DNA from: Damh-18 sp964390945
Lineage (GTDB): Bacteria > Patescibacteriota > Minisyncoccia > Phycocordibacterales > UBA918
NCBI GenBank assembly: GCA_964390945.1
Contig: CAYMIV010000008.1
Location: 1 to 39,536 of the forward strand
Direction: 5' to 3'
DNA length: 39,536 nucleotides
Positions 13,281-23,300 of the stretch are shown piece by piece. The notes under the pieces were generated by a model, which was given only the letters and a program-made list of their open reading frames with translations, was not told the origin of the DNA and ran no database searches. The position numbers and the translations under genes are program-made. Numbering within the stretch: position 1 is the first letter of the stretch; every line of letters starts with the position of its first letter.

Positions 13281-13859
13281 ATGAATATCTTTATAGGCAG
13301 ATTGGGGAGGAGAGCCTATCTTTTCTCTTTACTGACGCTTTATTCGATGCTAATCGGACTGCTTTTAATAATAATCACCCTACAGAATTCTGTTGCAACG
13401 TATTTAGGCTTTCAGAATATGTATGTAGATTTTCTTCTCTTCCTTCTTCCTTTTGCTTTATATTTCCTGTTCAGGGTAGCGATTGATGCTCGAAGATTTC
13501 GGGATGTGGGCGTTTCGGGCTACTTCTCGCTACTCCACTTTTTACCCTATGTTAGTTTTCTCATCACTCTCTTTCTTCTTTTTAAAAAGAAAAGGATAGA
13601 AAATAATGAGTACGGAGTAGAGATAGCGACTTTTTCTTTTTCAAATTTGTTCAAAGGCAGATATCTTGAAGAAAAACAAAAAGAAGATGAGAAAAAGGTA
13701 TACCAAATCCTAGGGGTCTTAGTAGTGATTTTTATACTTGCTTCATTTGTGGAGAATTTGCCGTTTCCTAAAAGTGAATATGCCTCCTCCGAGGAAAAGG
13801 CTCAAATAGACTCTAAGGAAGAAGGGTTAATATCTAACGTATTCCTTAGAGCTTTGTAA
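13281..13859 (+). CDS. DUF805 membrane protein
   Basis: A 192-residue protein. GRLGRRAYL near the N terminus, ARRFRDVGVSGYFSLL and the NEYG motif at residues 109-112 match the DUF805 family of small integral membrane proteins. Membrane helices lie near residues 13-35, 49-68 and 82-103. A fourth helix (VYQILGVLVVIFILASFV) is in a C-terminal extension with a charged linker. The function of DUF805 is unknown. It is the last cargo gene before the right end of the element and has its own promoter. Confidence 0.8.
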   Translation: MNIFIGRLGRRAYLFSLLTLYSMLIGLLLIIITLQNSVATYLGFQNMYVDFLLFLLPFALYFLFRVAIDARRFRDVGVSGYFSLLHFLPYVSFLITLFLLFKKKRIENNEYGVEIATFSFSNLFKGRYLEEKQKEDEKKVYQILGVLVVIFILASFVENLPFPKSEYASSEEKAQIDSKEEGLISNVFLRAL

Positions 13860-13889
13860 TAGAAAAGTTCGAACATCGTCAAAGACAGC

Positions 13890-13934
13890 CAGCACGAGAA
13901 TTAAAAGCGCCTTTGTGCGCTTTTTCTCGTGCTG
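13890..13934. terminator. Strong bidirectional hairpin terminator
   Basis: CAGCACGAGAA pairs with TTCTCGTGCTG, and the inner AAAAGCGC pairs with GCGCTTTT. The T-rich part lies within the stem. It ends the cargo transcript and overlaps the right-end structure by four bases. Confidence 0.8.
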
Positions 13935-14087
13935 CCGGGAGCGAGTGACCAGTGTCACTCGCGTCGGGGACTCGAACGGTTTGCGATATGAACCTCTCTT
14001 GCAATGAGGCGAATCAGCAAACCGCGGGCAGGTAACTCTTGTGAACGTAGTGAACTAGAGTTGGACGCCGAGTCCCAGACCGGCAGC
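13931..14087. other. Multibranched right-end structure with tRNA-Gln sequences
   Basis: Outer arms GCTGCCGG (13931-13938) and CCGGCAGC (14080-14087) and inner arms GGGACTCG (13967-13974) and CGAGTCCC (14069-14076) are both copies of the tRNA-Gln 3' end in opposite orientations. Between them lie a 9-bp hairpin GCGAGTGAC/GTCACTCGC (13941-13949 and 13954-13962), a stem CGGTTTGC/GCAAACCG, and AACTCT/AGAGTT. The whole 157 nt can fold into a four-way branched structure. It could be a folded recombination site, an RNA, or the result of repeated integration. A tRNA-like anticodon loop appears on the minus strand but gives no valid cloverleaf. Confidence 0.65.
14069..14087 (+). repeat. Putative attR (tRNA-Gln 3'-end copy)
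   Basis: CGAGTCCCAGACCGGCAGC matches 7940-7958 with one mismatch (A for T). The following bases CAG differ from those after tRNA-Gln. Confidence 0.7.
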
Positions 14088-14092
14088 CAGTT

Positions 14093-14101
14093 TGATATAG
14101 T
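14093..14101 (+). promoter_or_regulatory. Extended -10 promoter of the DUF1428 gene
   Basis: TGA-TATAGT is followed by 6 nt and ATG at 14108. It lies directly beside the element end, so the chromosomal gene keeps its promoter. Confidence 0.65.
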
Positions 14102-14107
14102 ATTTCG

Positions 14108-14515
14108 ATGAAAACAAAAACAGCAAAAAAGGTTGGTGCAAAATATGTAGACGGGTTCGTGTTTCGGGTGCCGAAAAATAAAGTTGCAGCGTACAAGAAG
14201 ATGGCGCGGGAAGGAAAGGAGGCGTGGATGAAGTTCGGCGCACTCGACTATAAGGAATGCAAAGGAGACGACCTTGCTACGCTTGGTATGGATGGAAAAC
14301 CTGCACCGCTCACGTTTTTGAAGCTCACAGGAATGAAGCCTACCGAGACAGTCTGGTTCTCATTCATCACGTTCAAAAATAAAGCGCATCGGAATGCGGT
14401 CAACAAGAAAGTCATGGCGTATTTTGATAAGAAGTATGCAAAGGTGACGAATTTCTCGATGCCATTTGATGAATCGCAGATGGCGCGCGGCGGCTTCTCC
14501 GTTGAGGTTGGATAA
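14108..14515 (+). CDS. DUF1428 family protein
   Basis: A 135-residue protein. KYVDGFVFRVPKNKVAAYKKMAREGKEAWMKFGALDYKECKGDD matches the start of the DUF1428 family, a ferredoxin-like dimeric alpha-beta barrel fold. The later ETVWFSFITFKNKAHRNAVNKKVM and MPFDESQMARGGF also fit. The activity of this family is not known. The start follows a leaderless promoter. It is the first chromosomal gene to the right of the element. Confidence 0.85.
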   Translation: MKTKTAKKVGAKYVDGFVFRVPKNKVAAYKKMAREGKEAWMKFGALDYKECKGDDLATLGMDGKPAPLTFLKLTGMKPTETVWFSFITFKNKAHRNAVNKKVMAYFDKKYAKVTNFSMPFDESQMARGGFSVEVG

Positions 14516-14565
14516 AATATCCCAAAGATATAACCAGTACACAAGAAGGGCACCGCCCCGTGTTC

Positions 14566-14571
14566 TATAAT
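14566..14571 (+). promoter_or_regulatory. -10 box of the 14578 gene
   Basis: TATAAT is followed by 6 nt and ATG at 14578, which decides this start over the upstream GTG. Confidence 0.6.
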
Positions 14572-14577
14572 TGCGGT

Positions 14578-15141
14578 ATGAAAAATACACCCGCAGGCAA
14601 GAAGAAACTTTTACGAGAATTAAATGCGAAATTGAAAACGCTCCAAACGGAGCTCGTGCTCGTGAAAAAGTCAGAAGGAAAGGATGACTACATTGATGTA
14701 AAGACAGGGAAGAACCAAGCGCGGTTCGAGCGAATTAAGAAACCAGGCGAAGTCGACAGAGCGCTCGGGAAGTTTTACGTCGAAGTGCACATTACCGCCA
14801 AACAAGAAGCGGTATACGTTCCCCTCTCCATTGCGTCGGGAAAAAAGACGGCAGGTCTCATGTACCAGATTGAGGGTACGTCAGAGGGCAGAATAGCGAC
14901 CGCTCACATCAAAGTCCGCGGAAAGGGAGTGTCGCAGGTAACCTTGGGAACATTGCTCTACGCAAAAATCACGGCAGGGGCGACGGCGGAGTTTCAAATC
15001 CACATTATGATTCGCGGCAACTTCGGCAAAACGTATAAAATTGTTTTTACGCGCATCAATTACAAGCGACGCCTGACGGACGCTCGCTACGAGCAGTACC
15101 TCAAAGAAATTCATACCGACAGTGTAAAGTTTTCTCGATAA
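14578..15141 (+). CDS. Hypothetical protein
   Basis: A 187-residue protein starting MKNTPAGKKKLLRELNAKL. The N terminus is a short lysine-rich helix (to about residue 35). The rest looks beta-rich, with GKFYVEVHITAKQEAVYVPLSIAS, TAHIKVRGKGVSQVTLGTLLYAKI and HIMIRGNFGKTYKIVFTRINYKRRL. There is no signal peptide or membrane segment. I do not recognise the family. The -10 box six bases before ATG suggests a leaderless single gene. Confidence 0.6.
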   Translation: MKNTPAGKKKLLRELNAKLKTLQTELVLVKKSEGKDDYIDVKTGKNQARFERIKKPGEVDRALGKFYVEVHITAKQEAVYVPLSIASGKKTAGLMYQIEGTSEGRIATAHIKVRGKGVSQVTLGTLLYAKITAGATAEFQIHIMIRGNFGKTYKIVFTRINYKRRLTDARYEQYLKEIHTDSVKFSR

Positions 15142-15223
15142 AACCGCCAAAACCACCGCTTCAACGTGGCGAGATGCATCGCATTTCAACTTTCAACCTT
15201 TTCCATAGTTATCTGAAAGAGTC

Positions 15224-15697
15224 ATGAAAAAAATCGTCATCGCATTCCTTCAGGCTGTCGTTGTTCTCGTCGGTATCACCACGTTCATTTTTCTTCTCTG
15301 GGAACCGCACCTTGAGGGCAGAAACGTCGGTGCAACGATCTACGAAATCTACTTCAAAGACCCGTTCTTGGCGTATGTGTATGCGTCATCCTCGATGTTT
15401 TTCATAGCCCTCTATCAGGTATTCGGGTTGCTTCGACACGCCAGTAAGAACACCATGGGTTCGCCGAACGCTCTGCGAGCGCTCCAAATCACTGGACGCT
15501 CCACCACGGCGCTCATTGTTCTCATTGCGGGTGCGATAGCGTATATCGTTATTATTGTCCGACGAACCGAGGACGATATCGCGGGCGGTGTCGCAATCGG
15601 CCTTTTCATGCTCTTTTTCCTTGCGATGGTAACCGTTTTGGCATTCGCGTTTGAGCGATATCTGCGGCGAACCGGCGAAGCATCTGCCAGAAACTGA
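15224..15697 (+). CDS. Four-helix membrane protein
   Basis: A 157-residue protein with membrane helices near residues 3-25, 46-70, 93-112 and 123-143. The segment IIVRRTEDDIAGGVAIGL precedes the last helix and recalls small DUF2975-like membrane proteins of CPR genomes; this is tentative. GAAAGAG before ATG may serve as ribosome binding site. The function is unknown. Confidence 0.6.
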   Translation: MKKIVIAFLQAVVVLVGITTFIFLLWEPHLEGRNVGATIYEIYFKDPFLAYVYASSSMFFIALYQVFGLLRHASKNTMGSPNALRALQITGRSTTALIVLIAGAIAYIVIIVRRTEDDIAGGVAIGLFMLFFLAMVTVLAFAFERYLRRTGEASARN

Positions 15698-15800
15698 TCA
15701 AACGCATAATTCCTCGAACACTCTCCTACGAGTGAGGTCGCGCGTTTCATTATTTTGAATCTTTCTTACACACGAAGGCGGTCTCGAAACAGCATTCATT

Positions 15801-15809
15801 TGGTACACT
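15801..15809 (+). promoter_or_regulatory. Extended -10 promoter of the surface cluster
   Basis: TGG-TACACT stands 30 nt before the first gene of the surface-protein cluster and 4 nt before a 9-codon leader ORF. Confidence 0.55.
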
Positions 15810-15813
15810 GATA

Positions 15814-15843
15814 ATGAACGTAAGCACGAATATCCGTGTATGA
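15814..15843 (+). CDS. Possible leader peptide
   Basis: A nine-codon ORF (MNVSTNIRV, stop TGA) starts 4 nt after the -10 box. Its stop overlaps the next start as ATGA. It would let ribosomes on a leaderless mRNA reinitiate at 15840. Whether it is translated is unknown. Confidence 0.25.
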   Translation: MNVSTNIRV

Positions 15844-17381
15844 GTGTTCGTATATCAAATCGAATAACCCTTCGTTTTTTAAGCCTGGGCGCGGTGCTCA
15901 TGGCTATACTTTCGTATGCGTTTACCTACACGCTCCGTGTTGATGCCGACTACATTATCCTAGAGTCAGTTCTTACCGAAACAAAAGTCGAAGTCTCTCC
16001 TGATGCCACCTTTCCCTTACCACACGAACTTCACGAATATACATGGAGCTCCTTTGATGAAAACGTTCCGGAAGGGTCATCAATAACCGGCATAGACCTC
16101 ATCCTCTCATGGGAGCACGAGGAGGTTCCCCTTGAGTCGGCGGTTCCCGAGGCAGAAGTCGAAGATCAAGAAGCACCTCCCGCCGCGACAGACATTGAGT
16201 TGATGATGCCCCCCGCACCAGAAATTCTTCCAGAGACGAGCGAGTCAGATGAAGATACTGAAAACAGGGAAGAATCGATTCAAGATGAGTCAGGCACCGC
16301 AGAGGCTGAGCCGGTGGACGATGAAACCATCCCTGCAGATACGGAATTACCGCCCGAAGTCGTTGGGTTTAAACAGGTTCCGCATCGCCTATCATTTCCA
16401 TTTGTTCAGGAGAGTATCACCACCAACTCTGAAACAGAAGAACCGGCGGATTCGTCGGTCGATGAGAGTGGTGCTTCCTCTAACGTTGATACCGAGATTG
16501 TTATGACCGAGCCAACGACCGATGAAGCAGATGTCGTCACGGTTGTCACTGTTGATGAAGAGGGACAACCCGAAGACGTCGTTCCCTTTGAGGTTGTTCA
16601 GATTGACACTATTGGTGTGGAAGAAATTCTTCCGCCGACAGAGCCTCCAATTCTGCCGTCGGAAGATAGTTTTCCCTTAATTACGTCCGAAACAGTTTCG
16701 AGCACCCCCCACTATCCAACCCAGGATGCTGCGGAAATCCAATACTCTTTGGGTGCAGACATGTGGACGACGCTTGGAACGGTGGATCTTGTGAAAAATC
16801 GCGAAGTAGTGCTCGACATGAGCATGCTTACTCCGGCTGAAATACTATCGCTCCACGTGCGCCTCGTTTATCTCGCCCCACTCGATGCGCCGCGCATCAT
16901 GTTCAAAAACCCGCAACTTCGACTCACCTACACTCCGCTCGCGGTCGAGATGATTCCTGTGGGTCCGAGTGATCAGGAGCCGAACTTTAATAATGGTGTT
17001 GTGCGAGTCGATAGTTCTTCAGAGAATATCCGCGCTGTCGTGCTCGAGCTGGGTGGCATGCTCGAATTTTGGTACTCCGTAACAAACGCTCGTTCCGGCG
17101 AGGAGGTGTGGCGAAAACTCTCCGGCGGCGGCGCCATTCAAGAAGGTGCGCCAATAGGCATAAAAAAAAGAACAATCTTTTGGTTCGACAGAAACCAAGA
17201 AATGCTCTTCGGTCTTTCTGTGGACACGGAATCGATTTTTGGCGTTCCGTATGATAACCCCCTCGAGCGCACCTTCCGACTTCCTTTTGAGACGGAGGAC
17301 GAAGAGCATTGGCAAGCTGTGTATGAACCACAGGAGAACGTACTCAATTTTGAGAAAGTTCGTAAAGTTTCACCGAGATGA
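15840..17381 (+). CDS. Anchored acidic surface protein
   Basis: A 513-residue protein. A membrane anchor or signal lies at residues 10-32 (ITLRFLSLGAVLMAILSYAFTYTLRV). Residues about 85-270 are a long acidic linker rich in Glu, Asp, Pro, Ser and Thr, which should be extended. The C-terminal 230 residues look beta-rich (IQYSLGADMWTTLGTVDL, LSLHVRLVYLAPLDAPRIMF). No family is recognised. The stop overlaps the start of the giant surface protein (ATGA), so the two are co-translated. It may act as a membrane-proximal stalk or partner of the giant protein. Confidence 0.7.
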   Translation: MSVRISNRITLRFLSLGAVLMAILSYAFTYTLRVDADYIILESVLTETKVEVSPDATFPLPHELHEYTWSSFDENVPEGSSITGIDLILSWEHEEVPLESAVPEAEVEDQEAPPAATDIELMMPPAPEILPETSESDEDTENREESIQDESGTAEAEPVDDETIPADTELPPEVVGFKQVPHRLSFPFVQESITTNSETEEPADSSVDESGASSNVDTEIVMTEPTTDEADVVTVVTVDEEGQPEDVVPFEVVQIDTIGVEEILPPTEPPILPSEDSFPLITSETVSSTPHYPTQDAAEIQYSLGADMWTTLGTVDLVKNREVVLDMSMLTPAEILSLHVRLVYLAPLDAPRIMFKNPQLRLTYTPLAVEMIPVGPSDQEPNFNNGVVRVDSSSENIRAVVLELGGMLEFWYSVTNARSGEEVWRKLSGGGAIQEGAPIGIKKRTIFWFDRNQEMLFGLSVDTESIFGVPYDNPLERTFRLPFETEDEEHWQAVYEPQENVLNFEKVRKVSPR

Positions 17382-20300
17382 GGATTGTTCCTAGATTTGT
17401 GCGGATGCCGACCGGAAGACGTGCACGAATTGTCATTTCGTGCCTCTTTGCGGTATTGGTGTGCGCATTTTTTATATCGTCCCACAGTATCCGTGATTTC
17501 CTCGGCAGGTTTTCGCCGCTTGATTTTCCAAAGACGCACGAAGTACTCGCCCACTATCAATTCACCCCCACCCACGGCACCATCGTCGTCGGCGCCTCCA
17601 CGACCATTTCCTCCGTTGTCGCGCCAGCCGCCGAAGGGGCAAACGTCGGTTCGTGGAAGGGAACTACCGCCGATGACAACTACCACTGGGTTGTCGCGGG
17701 AGAGAATCCTGGCGGCGTCGATGTGAATCTCACCGTGGGCGGGGTGCAACTCAATGGCGCGAATAAACTCATCATACAAACTGAATTCGACCTCGATGCG
17801 ACCGTCCTCTCAACGGAGGTGCAGATTTGCGATTTTGTTTCGTCATCGAATGTTGACTATGCCGCTGATGACGTGTGTACCGGGGGAGGGTGGCGCACGC
17901 TCAATACGCGGAATGCGTCACAGGTGCCCCTCGCCCTCACGCATACCTCGGGTACCGCATTCCAGTGGCACATATACAACGGATACTGGTCGACCGGAAC
18001 GACCGGCGGTACTGCGGTCAATACACCGCTCTCCAATTTCATAAACGGATCGAATCAAATCAAGGTTCGATATTTCTCCACGACGAATACAACAACAGAA
18101 ATTGCGATTGACTATCTCCGCATCTATGCGATTGTCGACCCGGTGTACCACGCGGGCGGTTTCACGCAAGTGTCGGGCAATACCCCCATCGGCCACTACG
18201 GCAACACTTTTGGTGTCGGCAACTCCGCGTCCGCGCAACTCGCCGTTATCACCGGTGACGCCACCTACCTCGACGTCGCTGGCACCGCCGCGACAACCTC
18301 CGATTTCTACTTCACGTTCAAGAATGTGAAGACATACGTCGGCATGAACACCATTCTCGTGAATGCGGAAACACTCTGCACTGGTGCAACCTCGAGCCCA
18401 CAGTATCGTTTCAAAATTCGAAACGTTACCACAGATGCCTGGGAAGACATCTCGCAGACGCTCGACTGTTCGACGACCGGAGACTTCAACAACTTTGCGC
18501 TGAACAATATCGTCATCGATGACTACATAAACGGATCGGATGAGATTTGGGTGGGCATCTACGCGCTCTCGACGTCGACGACGTACATCCGCACCGACTC
18601 CATATACCTCATTCTCGGCACCACAAACACGGACGCAAACAGTTGCGAGATATCGTTTGGGGGAAACACCGCGGGACGTATTGCCACAAACCCCTCCGTA
18701 CCTGGGTCTGATCGTATCCAGGCGATGACCACCGATGGCACATATCTCTATGTTGCCGGCTATGACAGTTTCGGTATCGATAACGAGTGGCGCATCGAGA
18801 AGCGCACTCTCTCGGACGGTGCGCTTGTCGGCGGGTTCGGCACGAGCGGCGCGACAACAACCGATCCCTCAACGGGCATTGACCAGATATTTGCGATTGC
18901 CACCACGTCTGGAGCGTTCTTTGTCGCGGGCTACGACCTTGCGGTGGGAGCGGGGCAGTGGCGCATCGAGAAGCGCGATAGTACCGACGGCACGCTCATT
19001 ACAGCGTTCGATTCTGATGGTATTCTCACCGCCAATCTCGCAGCCGATGTTGACCAAATCACCGCGATTGCCGTTGACGCCTCCTCTCTCTACGTGACCG
19101 GTTACGAAGATGACGACACGGGCGTGTGGCGCACTCACAAGTACGACATCACAAGCGGCGCGCTCGTCACCGCATTTGACGGAGACGGTATTGCAACGAG
19201 CACCCTTGCCGCCGCCGGCGATGAGCGTCCGCAGGCAATCAAGGTTGATAGCGACTATCTCTATGTCGCCGGGTACGACAACATCCAGGGAAACGCAGAG
19301 TGGCGCATCGAGAAACGCAACAAAACGACCGGCGCCCTCTGCGCGAGCGGTGTCGAGTGCACGGCGGGAGCCTTCGGTGTGGGCGGCGTGGCGACAACAA
19401 ACCCGTCCGCGAACTCTGACCGCGCGTACGCGCTCGCCATAGACGACACATACATGTATGTCGCGGGGCATGACGGCGTCTTGAGCGCTACGGATGGGCA
19501 GTGGCGCATCGAGAAGCGCAATCTCTCGGACGGCGCGCTTGTTGGCGCATTCGGCGCGAGCGGCGTTATTCAGGACAATCCGACCACCGCCGACATTGAT
19601 TGGGTGACCAACATCATCATCCATGACACATACCTCTATCTCTCCGGATTCATTGATGACGATGCGGGCGTCTGGCGCATCGAGAAGCGCGACAAAACGA
19701 CCGGCGCAACGACGACCGAATTCTCTTCAAACGGCGTCGCACTTTCCGAGGACGGCGGCGATGATCGTCCCAATGCGCTCGTACTTGCGGACGGATACCT
19801 CTACGCGGGCGGGTACGGTACCGCGCCAGGCGATAACCAGTGGCTTATTGAGAAATGGTCGACAAGTACCGGACTTCGAGTGAATGACGATTTTGGCGCA
19901 AACGACTGCACGGATACGAGAGACATCGATATTACCGGCGACAATCGAAATGCTTGGGTCATACAAACGCAGGACGAGTCGGCGACCTTTGGGTCTACCT
20001 ACTATCCCTATGACAACGACTTCGACGCAGTGTTGGAGGAAGCGGGGTCTGCGAATATCGATTTCAGCGTGTCAGTCCCCGAGAATGCCGCTGTTGCCGG
20101 TATCTACTGGGCTGGACACGCAATGAGCGGCCCGGCGGGAACGGTACGCCTTGCTCTGAAGGATTATTCAGGTCTCACCAGCATCACGGGAGGAAGGACG
20201 ATTGTGGGTTCGGCAATCACGACCGCGATGCTCTACAACGACCCACTCACCACAACCGGCATCGGTTCGGGCGGTCTCGCGGGCTACATGACAAATCCCG

Positions 20301-23300
20301 AAGACTACGTTGATACCGTGAATAACAGAATCAATCTCGCGCTCATTACAAACGTTGCCGGTGCGTCGACGACTAATTCAGTGAATACGTGGGACTTCGC
20401 GATGGTGAGTTTTAGTTGGGTGGAAGACGTAGATCATCCAAGTAGCGTGTATCAATTCACCCCCACCCACGGCACCATCGTCGTCGGCGCCTCCACGACC
20501 ATTTCCTCCGTTGTCGCGCCAGCCGCCGAAGGGGCAAACGTCGGTTCGTGGAAGGGAACTACCGCCGATGACAACTACCACTGGGTTGTCGCGGGAGAGA
20601 ATCCTGGCGGCGTCGATGTGAATCTCACCGTGGGCGGGGTGCAACTCAATGGCGCGAATAAACTCATCATACAAACTGAATTCGACCTCGATGCGACCGT
20701 CCTCTCAACGGAGGTGCAGATTTGCGATTTTGTTTCGTCATCGAATGTTGACTATGCCGCTGATGACGTGTGTACCGGGGGAGGGTGGCGCACGCTCAAT
20801 ACGCGGAATGCGTCACAGGTGCCCCTCGCCCTCACGCATACCTCGGGTACCGCATTCCAGTGGCACATATACAACGGATACTGGTCGACCGGAACGACCG
20901 GCGGTACTGCGGTCAATACACCGCTCTCCAATTTCATAAACGGATCGAATCAAATCAAGGTTCGATATTTCTCCACGACGAATACAACAACAGAAATTGC
21001 GATTGACTATCTCCGCATCTATGCGATTGTCGACCCGGTGTACCACGCGGGCGGTTTCACGCAAGTGTCGGGCAATACCCCCATCGGCCACTACGGCAAC
21101 ACTTTTGGTGTCGGCAACTCCGCGTCCGCGCAACTCGCCGTTATCACCGGTGACGCCACCTACCTCGACGTCGCTGGCACCGCCGCGACAACCTCCGATT
21201 TCTACTTCACGTTCAAGAATGTGAAGACATACGTCGGCATGAACACCATTCTCGTGAATGCGGAAACACTCTGCACTGGTGCAACCTCGAGCCCACAGTA
21301 TCGTTTCAAAATTCGAAACGTTACCACAGATGCCTGGGAAGACATCTCGCAGACGCTCGACTGTTCGACGACCGGAGACTTCAACAACTTTGCGCTGAAC
21401 AATATCGTCATCGATGACTACATAAACGGATCGGATGAGATTTGGGTGGGCATCTACGCGCTCTCGACGTCGACGACGTACATCCGCACCGACTCCATAT
21501 ACCTCATTCTCGGCACCACAAACACGGACGCAAACAGTTGCGAGATATCGTTTGGGGGAAACACCGCGGGACGTATTGCCACAAACCCCTCCGTACCTGG
21601 GTCTGATCGTATCCAGGCGATGACCACCGATGGCACATATCTCTATGTTGCCGGCTATGACAGTTTCGGTATCGATAACGAGTGGCGCATCGAGAAGCGC
21701 ACTCTCTCGGACGGTGCGCTTGTCGGCGGGTTCGGCACGAGCGGCGCGACAACAACCGATCCCTCAACGGGCATTGACCAGATATTTGCGATTGCCACCA
21801 CGTCTGGAGCGTTCTTTGTCGCGGGCTACGACCTTGCGGTGGGAGCGGGGCAGTGGCGCATCGAGAAGCGCGATAGTACCGACGGCACGCTCATTACAGC
21901 GTTCGATTCTGATGGTATTCTCACCGCCAATCTCGCAGCCGATGTTGACCAAATCACCGCGATTGCCGTTGACGCCTCCTCTCTCTACGTGACCGGTTAC
22001 GAAGATGACGACACGGGCGTGTGGCGCACTCACAAGTACGACATCACAAGCGGCGCGCTCGTCACCGCATTTGACGGAGACGGTATTGCAACGAGCACCC
22101 TTGCCGCCGCCGGCGATGAGCGTCCGCAGGCAATCAAGGTTGATAGCGACTATCTCTATGTCGCCGGGTACGACAACATCCAGGGAAACGCAGAGTGGCG
22201 CATCGAGAAACGCAACAAAACGACCGGCGCCCTCTGCGCGAGCGGTGTCGAGTGCACGGCGGGAGCCTTCGGTGTGGGCGGCGTGGCGACAACAAACCCG
22301 TCCGCGAACTCTGACCGCGCGTACGCGCTCGCCATAGACGACACATACATGTATGTCGCGGGGCATGACGGCGTCTTGAGCGCTACGGATGGGCAGTGGC
22401 GCATCGAGAAGCGCAATCTCTCGGACGGCGCGCTTGTTGGCGCATTCGGCGCGAGCGGCGTTATTCAGGACAATCCGACCACCGCCGACATTGATTGGGT
22501 GACCAACATCATCATCCATGACACATACCTCTATCTCTCCGGATTCATTGATGACGATGCGGGCGTCTGGCGCATCGAGAAGCGCGACAAAACGACCGGC
22601 GCAACGACGACCGAATTCTCTTCAAACGGCGTCGCACTTTCCGAGGACGGCGGCGATGATCGTCCCAATGCGCTCGTACTTGCGGACGGATACCTCTACG
22701 CGGGCGGGTACGGTACCGCGCCAGGCGATAACCAGTGGCTTATTGAGAAATGGTCGACAAGTACCGGACTTCGAGTGAATGACGATTTTGGCGCAAACGA
22801 CTGCACGGATACGAGAGACATCGATATTACCGGCGACAATCGAAATGCTTGGGTCATACAAACGCAGGACGAGTCGGCGACCTTTGGGTCTACCTACTAT
22901 CCCTATGACAACGACTTCGACGCAGTGTTGGAGGAAGCGGGGTCTGCGAATATCGATTTCAGCGTGTCAGTCCCCGAGAATGCCGCTGTTGCCGGTATCT
23001 ACTGGGCTGGACACGCAATGAGCGGCCCGGCGGGAACGGTACGCCTTGCTCTGAAGGATTATTCAGGTCTCACCAGCATCACGGGAGGAAGGACGATTGT
23101 GGGTTCGGCAATCACGACCGCGATGCTCTACAACGACCCACTCACCACAACCGGCATCGGTTCGGGCGGTCTCGCGGGCTACATGACAAATCCCGAAGAC
23201 TACGTTGATACCGTGAATAACAGAATCAATCTCGCGCTCATTACAAACGTTGCCGGTGCGTCGACGACTAATTCAGTGAATACGTGGGACTTCGCGATGG

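Larger units (their letters stand above)
7887..14087. mobile_element. Integrated CRESS-type plasmid with defence genes
   Basis: A 6.2-kb block is bounded by tRNA-Gln 3'-end repeats at 7940-7958 and 14069-14087 (19 positions, one mismatch). It contains a large serine recombinase, a CRESS-DNA Rep, a stem-loop origin with the circovirus nonanucleotide, an XRE regulator, a DUF559/Vsr-like nuclease, a Shedu nuclease and two membrane proteins. The genes at 11.2-13.9 kb look AT-richer than the flanking chromosome. Replication and recombination genes lie on the minus strand and cargo on the plus strand, split by a divergent regulatory region. It probably excises as a circle and replicates by the rolling-circle mechanism. 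Boundaries are inferred; the left boundary could instead be the tRNA fragment at 7746. Confidence 0.8.

Noticed and set aside
13965..14030. tRNA-Cys or tRNA-Ala gene on the minus strand
   Set aside because: A TTGCAAG loop and a GTTCGAGTCC segment are visible, but there is no D arm, the anticodon stem has a mismatch, and the T stem does not pair.
18869..19624. 251-codon minus-strand ORF inside the giant gene, repeated at 21764-22519
   Set aside because: It is a shadow of the repeated plus-strand coding sequence; its duplication only mirrors the tandem repeat.
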